From: Nymphaea colorata
Lineage: Eukaryota; Streptophyta; Magnoliopsida; Nymphaeales; Nymphaeaceae
Reading direction: 5' to 3'
Length of the DNA stretch: 64,000 nt
Assembly: GCF_008831285.2 (NCBI RefSeq)
Contig: NC_045148.1
Span: 4,836,001-4,900,000, forward strand
Under the pieces are notes generated by a model. That model saw only the letters and a program-made list of their open reading frames with translations. It did not search any database and had not been told where the DNA came from. Below, piece by piece: positions 1 through 10,309 of the stretch. The position numbers were made by a program, and so were the translations under genes. Numbering within the stretch: position 1 is the first letter of the stretch; each line of letters begins with the position of its first letter.

Positions 1-108
1 TGATCGAACGGTCCGGCCAGCTTTCCTTTTGTTATTTTTTGCTGTTAACATTAATATAAATAAATAAATAGGTGAAATGGAGACGGCCGGAGGAAAGTCA
101 CCACTCAC

Positions 109-1176
109 CAGTGGATAGTGATGGCATAGGGACCGTTGTTGATGACGTTGACCAGAAGTCGATCCCCTCTGTTGACGTACAGGGTTGGTCCAGGGTATTG
201 GCCATTGATTGTTAGTGTCTCCTTCTCTTCACACAGCCTTGTGTACAACTTTGGTGCCACCTGACCCACGTACGCTTAACCAAGTCCATTGTCAGTCCAC
301 GTGACCAAGGGAAAACAATTAATGAACTAACAGTCTACGGCAGTTGATCCAAGTAATTGAAAGGAAATGAACACAAATTTTAAACTAGTCCATTTTAAGG
401 AATGCCCCCAAAGTTAGGTAGCGGCATAAGCCATGAATCCTCGAAGGCGAATGAATAGAAATTAAATGGCCTAATCTACGATATGCCTGTAAGGAGAAAT
501 GTACATAGCAGCATAGAATATTTTTTTATTAATTTCTTACCAAAATAGTTTCTATCAAATGTATCGTACGATACGAGCGATTATTGCACACGATACATTG
601 GTTTAAATAAAAAGTTCTATAATAAAAGACTTTGAGATCAAACAGAATGGAAGATCTACAACAGAAGCAAACAATGCTTTCTTGATGCCCTAAAAGTTGT
701 AAATAAGGCCGAGTTTATCATGAAAGACAATGTTTTGGAACACGGTGTTTGGCAGCACCAAACAAAGCTTTAAGTTCACCGTAAATATTAATTCTTGTAT
801 AAATAATAAAACAAATTGAAGGGTGCCTTAACTAAAGGTTATAATTGGTCCCGAATACATTAGAACCGACTAACCACATCCATGGGGTTGGTCAGTTCTC
901 TGATATATTGGAAAAATGGGAGGCAGAGAGTAAAAGCGTAAGTTTCCCTACTATTGACAGTTAAAACCACCGGAATCCAGTATATATGCATGCGAAGAAC
1001 TTTTGCGACTATCCTCGAGTAATTACAAGCAATAAGATCGTTCACGCCCACATTATATATATATATATATATAACTGGAATCCAGTATATACGCATAGCT
1101 ATATGCGAAGAACTTTTGCCCCACATGATGTATATGTAATATGAACAAGCTTGCGGCAGACCGATTTCACGCCCAC

Positions 1177-1227
<51 letters not shown>

Positions 1228-1877
1228 GCTACAAAGTAAATCGATCAACATTGAACGTCAGATGCTGCGTCAGACGACGCTCAACATTTAAAGAAAAAAA
1301 AGCTTCCCGACGACGTTGGGGGAGCACCGTTGGCCGTCGCTCTCCCCCACGTTAAAAAAAAAAAAGGGGGCTGCCAATATACCTATGGAGGGCATCCCCA
1401 GCTGTCAAGACGACCGGACAGCCGGTGAGGCCCCGGTAGACTTCCCATGGTGACGTTGGGTAAGGGGGGCGGCAACTGCCACTCCTTGTTTGTATTTTGG
1501 GGGAGCGCAGCCGCTGACTCTCGGCGATGCTCCCGGAGCCGTCCCCGGCGGCAACGGCCTCCCCGTGCCGTGGTGGCAGAGCATATCCTACCTGTTTTTT
1601 CGTTTTTAAAAAAAAATAACAAAAATAGGACGGTTGATACATTGTGTAGTAGTTATATGTAGGAACCTGTGCATGATTTTTTAATTTTTTAAGTGTTAGT
1701 ATGGTTATTGATTAAAATAATTTTATTTTACACTAAAAAAGAAAAAAATTTGGTAAAAATAAAATAAAAAATAAGAAAAGTAAAAAAATTGTAGAAGACA
1801 ATTTTTTAATAAATTATCAAAATGTGCTTTCATTGTTTATTTTGCACGTAACTTTTTTCTTTATACTTAGCAGCTCA

Positions 1878-1943
<66 letters not shown>

Positions 1944-2376
1944 GTGTGTTGTTGTGTACAGCAAGTAACTACAATTCTAAAGTGAGGAGACGAATTTAAG
2001 TAGATGAAACGACAGATATTAAATTGAAAAAAAAGGAAAAACCAGGTATATCTTTAAGAGACTAAAATACCCTCAAAGACTAGTGATATCAACTGAAAAA
2101 GCATATTTATTTTTTTTAGGGCATTTCAATCTCTTAAAGCTAGATTTCCCTTTTTCCAACTTAGTAGTGTCTACGTTTTGATCTTCTTAAATCAACAGTC
2201 TAAAAATTTCTCCTTGAGTATGGCTATGGCGTATGAAGGTAGAGAAGAGGGGAGGGCTAGCTTACGACGAAGTCATAGTAGTGGGTCTTGGACAGTACTG
2301 CCGGAAACGGGAGGAAGCAGGAGATGAGGAAGAGGCGGAGGAGCAGGCCCTTGTGGAAGTGATCTCCCTCGCCCAT
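109..2376 (-). CDS. laccase (multicopper oxidase), 5' end: exons 1 and 2, gene runs off the left edge
   Basis: Laccases are secreted copper enzymes that oxidise phenols such as monolignols in the plant cell wall. Exon 1 (2376..2266, 111 bp, 37 codons) encodes a Leu/Phe-rich signal peptide followed by KTHYYDFV, the usual mature N-terminus before the first cupredoxin domain; it ends at donor GTAAGC. Exon 2 (260..109) begins VAPKLYTRLC, contains NGQYPGPTLYV and RGDRLLVNV, and ends ITIHW, the first half of the IHWHG copper motif. It is 152 bp, the size typical of laccase exon 2, follows a CAG acceptor and ends at donor GTGAGT. Phases agree (0 after exon 1, 2 after exon 2). An in-frame ATG exists at 2442, but it lies upstream of the transcription start expected from the TATA box at 2461-2468, so I chose 2376. 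Intron 1 is about 2.0 kb and full of repeats. Exon 3 onward would lie left of base 1. Nothing visible is broken. Confidence 0.88.
549..602. repeat. fragment of a CGATACG-rich repeat in laccase intron 1
   Basis: The stretch contains the palindrome gtatcgtacgatac and a second cgatac unit. The same vocabulary fills both ends of the element at about 30993-31867 in the MOSC gene, so this is probably a fragment of the same family. No termini could be set here. Confidence 0.4.
970..1226. repeat. two-copy direct repeat with (TA)n tracts in laccase intron 1
   Basis: The phrase ggaatccagtatata...gcgaagaacttttg occurs near 971-1005 and again near 1078-1118. Each copy is followed by cacgcccacatta leading into a (TA)n tract (about 1053-1073 and 1179-1226). 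This is a tandem duplication of roughly 105 bp whose copies end in microsatellites of different length. Confidence 0.6.
1309..1590. repeat. GC-rich block with inverted repeat in laccase intron 1
   Basis: A GC-rich block stands out from the AT-rich intron. It starts with an inverted repeat, gacgttgggggag (1312-1324) against ctcccccacgt (1341-1351), and holds A-tracts at about 1354-1365 and near 1606-1615. Short ORFs on both strands read through it, but neither resembles a protein family. It may be a small non-autonomous element; no flanking duplication was found. Confidence 0.35.
1880..1937. repeat. (AT)n microsatellite in laccase intron 1
   Basis: Uninterrupted AT dinucleotides over about 58 bp. 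Confidence 0.95.
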
Positions 2377-2460
2377 TTCCGCTTCTTCCACTGCAAAACG
2401 ACGCCCACAATCGCATAGAGAGACGCACTCCTTACTTCCCACCGACCTCCCCTCTTTTCA

Positions 2461-2468
2461 TTTATATA
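2461..2468 (-). promoter_or_regulatory. TATA box of the left-edge laccase
   Basis: The plus strand reads tttatata, which is TATATAAA on the minus strand. It sits about 85 bp upstream of the chosen laccase start codon at 2376, which would place transcription start near 2430-2435 and give a 5' UTR of about 55-60 nt. This is inferred from position and consensus only. Confidence 0.5.
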
Positions 2469-2479
2469 TGGCCGTCCTC

Positions 2480-3860
2480 CCTCACAGCTGGAAAATTAAA
2501 GCCAAGATTTCTCTTTGCTTGTTTCTCCATCTGACATTCTCCAGTGGAGACATCGGATGTTGGACCTCTCGCTAACTTAATGTGCGCTGGCAATCAAGAA
2601 ATATATATATATATAGTCTGCAACCTCCTCATTAATTGTCGTAAACCTAGTAAATTGCCCTATATACTGAGAAACAGGATTTTTGTGAAAATGATCATAG
2701 AGGTTTTTCGTAATATATAGTAAACTGTTTTCTCCAATATTCGTCTAGAGGTTTTCCAATTTGAACCTTACATGTTCATCTTTCAGCATAGTGCCGTTCA
2801 TACCAACTCTTGATTGAGCTTAACATAAGTTTGTCAATTAGCAGAAAAAAGGCTAGTTTACGATTAGATCCACTGCATTACATTAGTAGTAAGTTTTTCG
2901 TGTTTAAATGCTTTTTTTATGACGTAAACTTGACTTCAATATCTCGAAAGCCTAAAAAAATGGCATAAGAAAATCTCTGTTCACTTATAATTATGATCTT
3001 ATATATAATATAAAAAATGTAGACCGTTAGTTTTAAATCCCTCCTAAAATCTTACATATTCATCAAAAAGGAAATGTCTTTTCGGTTGATTGTTGGTTGT
3101 TTAACATAGGCTCTAGATAGATCTCTGTATTTTTTATTGTTGGTTGTTTAACAAAGTATGCACACATTTCTAGTCCAGAAAATAAATGAGTACTTTTGAG
3201 AGAGAACCTCAAAAGAAAAACTAAGAACACCCAAAAGACTATTTCCTTTTTGTTCAAAGTACCAATTTCTCGCTCTTAAAATTGATCCTCCTCAATAGTA
3301 ACGGAGCAAAAAATTTTTGAGGATTTAAAACTTAAGTGACATCTATATATGAATAAATAAAGGTTTTTGATACACTAATATAAATATGACAGTTTATATG
3401 GACTGATGTGAACAATTGCACATAGCAGCTGACACGTGCCTCGGCCGTTAATCCTCCTTCCTCCAGAAGGCGGGAAGGTATGCTGACCCTGTTATTCACA
3501 TTAATGAATTAAAAAACAATGCTCACAAAACAAAAGGAAACAGCCATTCCCTAGCGTTGAACCTCCCTTTCCACTTTGATGAGATGGCTTGCACTAGGAG
3601 GAGATAAGGCCAATTAATTTCAACTACCACTTCACCTTTATTTTCATAAAAAGAAATAAAGGATGCTTAATGTGTGGAACATCAATCAATCAATCACCTT
3701 TGAACTTTTAAAAGTTTAAGAATAAGAAAAAGTTGTAATAAGTGTTCAATTTTCACGAAAAAATCTTTAAAATGTTTTCCATATAAAAAGTAGGTCAAAG
3801 ACAAAAATTACTCGTTTTTTTGTGAATAGGCGCTTTTTGAAATTCACTCAAAAGTCTATA
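2480..3860. other. intergenic, no gene recognised
   Basis: AT-rich DNA upstream of the left-edge laccase. The first few hundred bases probably include promoter sequence, but I see no specific element beyond the TATA box. Short ORFs here are low-complexity and resemble nothing I know. Confidence 0.6.
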
Positions 3861-4121
3861 CTATGTCACCAGAATGTAGGTTGCCGGTGTCAGGTGGGTT
3901 ACATTTCAAAAAATTATGGTGCGGGGAGGGTATTTATTATTATTATTAATTTATTATTATAATATATTATTAATATCAAATTTGATTAAAAAACTAAAAA
4001 AAAAATGAAATCAATAGGGTGCAAGTTGGATGCGAATCTGGGTCGCACTCACACCCACACCAGCACCCGCGTCGCGTCGACACGGGTGAGTCACCAAGGT
4101 TGCCGCACCCTGGTGACATAG
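3861..4121. mobile_element. 261-bp MITE with 10-bp TIRs, hAT-like
   Basis: The element starts ctatgtcacc and ends ggtgacatag, perfect 10-bp terminal inverted repeats. The similarity continues inward (cagaatgtaggttgcc against the reverse complement of ggttgccgcaccctg). Flanks are agtctata on the left and agtctaat on the right, consistent with a decayed 8-bp target-site duplication as made by hAT transposases. The centre is AT-rich (ATT/TAA runs) between GC-rich arms. There is no coding capacity. Confidence 0.72.
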
Positions 4122-4129
4122 AGTCTAAT

Positions 4130-7100
4130 ACCCATTTGTTGATTTTCTAAAATTGAGACTAGGATTTATTATTTACCGCCTTTTTATATTTTTTATTTTC
4201 TTCAAAAACTTTTTTTTTTTAATTCCTCTAACTCTAGTCCGTCTATAAAGAGTTTTACTTATTGGTGTTAGTTTTAGTATCTGAAATTCTTTCTTCTATT
4301 TAAGGCATTAGGGTAAGAGCATTACATAGAAATTGCCCACCGTCTAACTTTTAGGTACCTTCAACAAGTCCTAATGCAGATGCTTGATGCTCAAAATTGC
4401 TACCACTGAAACTATACAAGACATGTATTGACGAGTTCGTTTGTCAGTGCTCGAGATTTTAATAGGAAAGTTGGATGCACATGTATCTTTGTTATCTAAT
4501 CACACATGTTGTACTCACGAATCTATTGCCATGACCTTAAAATATATCAAAAAATTTCCTTTGCATGAGCATGCTTGAGGTGAAAAAGGGCCAAATTCCA
4601 TTGCAGTATAGTATGGTGAATCTAGCAAAATACCGACTGAAGTCAGACCTAATTAATTAGTTCGAGTTCATAAACAAAATTGAATTACATGGAACTCAAT
4701 TTATATTATGAGATTTTTTACAAAAACAATATCAAGTTTTGATGATACAACAAAAACATGTATACTTATTGCCTTGAGGAGTATAACGTAGCTTGTTTGT
4801 TTAGTTGGTCCGGACATTTTGATTTCAGTGGGTGTTATAACCCTGTATCACTATTCGAGTAGGATGGGGTAGTGATCAGTTGAAGGTACATTGTAAGTAG
4901 ACTCCGATACACAGTGGATTCTAGACTCCAATAATCTATCTCTTATGTAATTTAATCCAAGTGTGTAGGAGGAGTATTTCATTTTACCGTCTAGAAGAGA
5001 ACCGAAGCTTCCACCCAACCCCTTATTCCCTTAAGGCATACCATGCTTCAACTTCATGTTAATGTCCTTCTTTTTACAATGCTAATGTCCCAAGAATTCG
5101 AAATGAGAATTGACTGCCTACCAACCCTCGCCTCAACCGTTGCACTAGCCCCTTAAGATCTTACGTAATTTAATAATCAAAACTTACATTAGCTGTAAAA
5201 TTTTTAGTTGAACCTTAAATTTCTGCAAGTATTATGGGGTAAACATCTAAATTAACATAGAACAGCTTAATCAGGTTAAAACGTCGCTTATCATTTGACT
5301 TCGTCATCCATATATGTAAGTCCAGAAGTTTATTGCTCCGTTCGAATCTCCAACCTAACTTGACGTATCTAATTCGTCCAGACTTTGTCAAGTTGCAGGC
5401 AATTAACAGACGCCAACGTCGACATCACTGGTCTTAACCTTCTGCCCCACGAAGAGCAGCGTTAATTATTAATGACAACTACTTGCCCGTCACTGGATGT
5501 CTGAGGTCAAAATTAAAAAACATCCCTATCAAACACGATATGTGGCAGAACATGATGGAACGAGGACATTGTAGGTACTCGTGTTGGCAGCTAATTTGTT
5601 TTTGGAACACCGGCACATGGATCGCCGATTCACGAGATTCTCGTGGTTGCTAAGCAACGGCACACGGGTTTCACGCCCAACCAACAGTTCAATACCTGCA
5701 GTTCATGACGAGTCTTTTAGTTGGGAGAATGTGACTTTTGGTTTGAAAAAATTTACAAAAGTATGCTAAAAGCCTGAGCGTATCAGAAATGCATGCTTTT
5801 GCTGCTTAATAAACAATGGAGATCGTGAAATGTGCAATGCAAATTACCCACATGGTCGCCGGTGTCTCCCTCTCAATTTTTGATGGTGATGGTGCATCCT
5901 GTTTTTTAGTCTCGGCGATGGTGGTTCGATCGAATCATGTAACTAGCTATTCAATTTAGTGGGTGTATGCAAAGTTAAGAATTTTTTTTATTGAGGGGAG
6001 GAGAACTATACTTTCAAAATTTTAACATAGACCGAAATATAATTTTTCAATTTTTTTATATAAAATTAAATAAAAAATTTTAAAAACTACATGTAATTTA
6101 AAAAAAAAAAAATTGAAGGAGGCCAAAGCCCTATGAAACCAACTAGCTCCAAACTTAATGTGCAGAAGAATCAAAATGAAAATGTGCAAAAGCTCTATTG
6201 GCCTTTGCTATCTTTCTTTATGCAGTAAATTTTATTTATGCACCGGAAGAAGGTCACGCTTTGAGGATGGGAAAGGCAACATCTAGGTTCCATCATTTCC
6301 TTCCAATCATTAAGATGGGAGACTGCCATTCCTTTTCATTCTACCCTTTTGTTTCCTATTTTGAATGAATATAGAATCAATACAAGGAATAGAAAAGCCC
6401 TTTTGTCTCGTTGAGGAGACTACACTTGACGGCCCAAAGAGAACCACAACGAATCCCCAAACAGACTCAGTCTTGTCAGGATCTATTTAATATTGGGGCG
6501 GGGGAGTGTGTAGTTGCACGCACAACTACAAGGGTGTGCATGTATACTTGAGGGAAAAAAAAAAGGGTACCAAGGGTAAAAAGGAAAAGAGTTGAGGTAT
6601 TTGAGAATTTTTTTATAAAAAATGTCTAGTTTGGATTTTTTAACTTTTTTATAATCTTGTTTCATCCTTCCTACATATTTTTTTCTTTCACCTATGTGGG
6701 TAATTTTTCCTGGAGTGTGCACCTAACCCCTTTTACAGCTGCGTCTGCTGACAGAGTTTTTGAAAGATTAAATTTTAAAAAAAATTACTTTGGAACAGCT
6801 AGATGACACTCTAAATAAATTTCATATTTTTTAATGAGAGATCTAAAAATAACCTATAAAATATATAATATTTGGACATGTGCAAAGAATTCAAATTATT
6901 CTTGAGAATCTAACATAAAATCTTAGAAAATTGATGTCAATTCCACGAATTTGACACGAAGTTACAACAAAATGGAAAAGTTGAAGTACTTCATGCAATT
7001 TGAAAGTCAAGACATGAATTTGGAAAGCATAGAGATTCAAAAAACCTAGAATTTGAAGGTTTTTCTAAGAAATAGAAAAAGTTAATGGGACACTCCAAGA

Positions 7101-7640
7101 AATTAAAAAATGAACCACGTATTTGGAAAGAGTGGAATATAAACTCTTAGAAATTTAAAAGTTTAACATAAATTTGGAAAGATGTAACCTAATCAAATGC
7201 AATCAAAGTCAACTTGCAAAGTTTTAGAAAATCTGGAGAATGATATTACGAATTTACAAAAACAATGTAAGATTCTTGCAATGATTTCAAACTTCTAATG
7301 ATATTTGAAAAGAGTTTACATGAAATTAGAAATATTTCTTACTTAAAAAAAGTAAAAAAAACAGTGTACACGATCTTGCTTTAGCCTCTACCTTTTGAGG
7401 TTTCAAATGAGATTTTATGTATTGGGCAAAAAGTCAAAAAACCTATGAAAATTTAAAATATTTTGAAAAATTATTATGAAAATGGAAATATTTAGCCTAA
7501 TTAACCATGGATTTTGCAAACCTTGGAATTTTTGCTCTATAGATACCTTTCCCTTTCGCCTTTACAAGTCCATCCCACCATCTTTCATCCTCTATTCCTC
7601 ACCATTCTCATAATTAGTTACTTAGCATAGGCAATGAGCG
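4130..7640. other. intergenic, no gene recognised
   Basis: AT-rich sequence with many homopolymer tracts. The longest ORFs (for example 5581-5769 plus and 6483-6722 minus) show no family motif, no believable splice context and no repeated structure. Probably old, unrecognisable TE debris. Confidence 0.55.
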
Positions 7641-7965
7641 GTTGCTAGGTAGGGCTGTTTGGACTCGGCTTGAGTTCTTTGCTAGGTAGGGCTGTTTGGA
7701 CTCGGCTTGAGTTCTTATTAAGCTCGAGCGAAAGCGAAGATTGGTTTGAGCCGAGCCGAAAGCGAAGATTGGCTTGAGCCGAGCCAAGCGTTTCATGAAA
7801 AAATTATTTTTTTAAGAAAAAGTTAAACAATCTAATTTTTTTCTTAAATTTTATGAAAACTATTTTATATATTTTCTTTCTTGAACTTAACTAAAAACTT
7901 AACTAAGTTCAATTTAACCGAGCCCAATTAACTCGAGCTCGACTCATTTAGGTTGTCCAGTTCAT
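7640..7965. repeat. GAGCC/GCTCGAG repeat block with internal tandem duplications
   Basis: A unit of about 40 bp containing tagggctgtttggactcgg is present twice in a row (about 7648-7712). A second unit of about 28 bp, gaaagcgaagattgg(t/c)tt plus gagccgagcc, is repeated at about 7729-7786. The block ends near 7950 with gagcccaattaactcgagct, an inverted counterpart of the start. GC-rich arms around an AT-rich centre suggest a MITE-like element, but exact termini could not be fixed. Confidence 0.45.
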
Positions 7966-8237
7966 TTCTTAACTTGATCTCAACTGGTTTAATAAACGTT
8001 CTAACTAGTTTAAATGAGTCGACTTTGAATAACCAGTCCGCTTGTACTGCTTTCACCTGGTTCATCCATACTTGTAGATTGTTTGAAGTGGAGGAGAAGG
8101 TTCACCTGTTTGAATCAGTAGAAGGGGAGGGATTTAGTGCAGTGCAAATTGGACTGGTGTTTTGTTAATGAATTATGGGGAACTCTTATGAGAGGCCTGA
8201 GAGAGCTCCAAGTTAGAACTTTTGGTCGCTCCAATCC

Positions 8238-10306
8238 TTGTGCTTCATTTTTCTACTAAAGGTAATGTATGAAAGAGGCAAAAGGGGGAAGACCTTTTCA
8301 GCTCTTCAAACCATGGATTATGGCAAAGGAGGGCAGGAGGATAGAAGAGGGAGCTTGGCATATTTCGGCTTCAAGCTGCCCCATGCTTCAAGTAGTGAAG
8401 AAAATGGGGCTGGTGAAGGAAGCCTTAAAAAGTTGGAACAAAGAGGTTTTTGGCCAGTTGATTGATAGGATCTCCTTTCTGCAAGGGCAACTGGACATGT
8501 ATAAGATTCTGGTGGAATAGGGTGACCTTAGTGCCTTGGATATGGAATTTGATTTGTGCAAAGAGTTAACCTGAGCTTTACTGATGGAAGAGGTTATGTG
8601 GAAGCAGAGGTTGACAAGAAAATGGCGGGTATAGGGAGATAAAAAAAAACACGACTTTTTTTCACTCCATGGCGAACTTTCGGAGAGCTATGAGCCATAA
8701 TGTTTCCATTAAGTTTGAAAGTAAAAGATGTGAGGGTGATTTGTAAGTTCTTGAGGTTTGCATGCTTTTTTTCAAGTTCCTCTTTATGGAGTACCGGTGA
8801 CACTCTTTTTTGTAGTCTATGGGATGAAGAGACTATGTCAGACGAGGAGAACTTGCTTTTGATGCAACCAGTCATTGGCGATGAAATCTCTAAGGCAGTC
8901 AGGTGCTTGGACCTGGACAGTGCATGGGGTCCTGATGGCTTTCCGAATTATTTTCCCAAGATTGTTGAGGCATTGGTGGTAGAGATGTTGTAGACATAAT
9001 TGAAGATTTTTTTCAAAAAAGGGAAAATGGTGAATAGTATGAACCAGACCATGATCTGCCTTATTTCTAAAAGTGATAATGCTAGACAAGTTGACAAGTT
9101 TATACCAATCTTTTTGTGTAACACTCTGTATAAGGTAATTGTAAAAAATATGGTTCAAAGAATGCAAATAATTATGCAGAGGATAATCCAAGTCATTTAA
9201 ACAACCTTCTCTAAAGGCCGATATATACAAGTTAATATTCTCTAGGCAAATGAGATGGTGAACTCTGACGAGTTCTAGAACCAAGAAGGGTGTTGCCTAA
9301 AGCTTGACCTCTCTAAGGTTTATGACTGTGTACCATAAAATTTTATGAAAAATGGACTGCTCAAGCTTGGTTTCCACCGGATATGGGTGGAGAGAATTAT
9401 TACCTGTATTTTCTAGGTTTCCTATGAAGTTGTAGTCAATGGTAATCTGAGGGAAAAATTTTTAGGTAAGAGAAGATTAAGGCATGGTGACATTGCTATT
9501 CATTGTGGTTATGGAAATGGTCAACCAACGTATCAAAAAGGAGTTAAAGTCCAATAACATCTAGGTGCCAAGGGTTTGAAGGGTGAAGCAAAAGAAGTGT
9601 GCTATTATGTTTGCTAACGATGTGCTCCTAATTTCGAAGGCCAACAGGCGATCCTTTCATGCAATACAAGATGTGCTTTCTGATTTTGAGACTTGTGTAG
9701 GTATAAAGGTCTCCCGGTATAAGTCTGAGCTTATTACCATGCTGACTCCTAGGTGCTCTCTTGAGGTGTTGAGAGGCATCTTGAATTAGAAGCTGGGCGC
9801 CTTGCTTACCTCCTACTTATGTACCATCATTCATGGACCCCTGTATGAAGATCTATGTCTTCCTCTTATAAACAAAGTTAATAAGAGGTTAGTGAATTGG
9901 AAAGGTAGTTTGCTTTCCTATGTTGGGCAAGTTTGTCTGCTAAGGCATATGTTGCTGTCTCTGCCTTACCATTGGATGATGGTTTTCAGGCTTCCACTCA
10001 GAGTACTAAAGAAAATCGAGCTGAGGTGCATGCAGTTTCTTTGGAATGATGGCTTGAGACAGGTCTTGTGAGGTGAACAGGAGCGGCAGCCCTAATAGTC
10101 TTTCCATAAACATAGTCAATGCCTTTGTTGGAATGGAGCTCAAGGTTATAGACATTAGTTATAAGGGGACCAGACCTTTGGTGTCACAGTCATGCTTTTG
10201 GCTAGAAGTTGGACTGATGAAGGGAAGATGGAAGTTTTGTAGAGAATGCTCATGTATCACAGAGAGTGGAGAAATTATTCACATATCCTCTCATAATGTT
10301 GGTTGA
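8238..10306 (+). pseudogene. L1-type LINE ORF2 remnant (reverse transcriptase region)
   Basis: Broken reading frames keep the order of a plant LINE ORF2. A linker rich in KxWNKEVFGQ occurs near 8430-8460. The RT segment with DSAWGPDGFPNYF lies near 8916-8955, followed by the fingers/palm region (FKKGKMVN, then KLDLSKVYDCV near 9300-9330). The catalytic block reads KCAIMFANDVLLISK near 9595-9640, where families normally have FADD, so one catalytic Asp is Asn. Thumb-like sequence (KRLVNWKGSLLSYVGQ) spans 9865-9930. Many stops and frameshifts make this inactive. Endonuclease and zinc-finger ends were not identified. Confidence 0.8.
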
Positions 10307-10309
10307 ATT

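Noticed and set aside
1352-1662. Overlapping Arg/Pro-rich ORFs on both strands
   Set aside because: They lie in a GC-rich non-coding block in a laccase intron, are open on both strands because of composition, and match no family.
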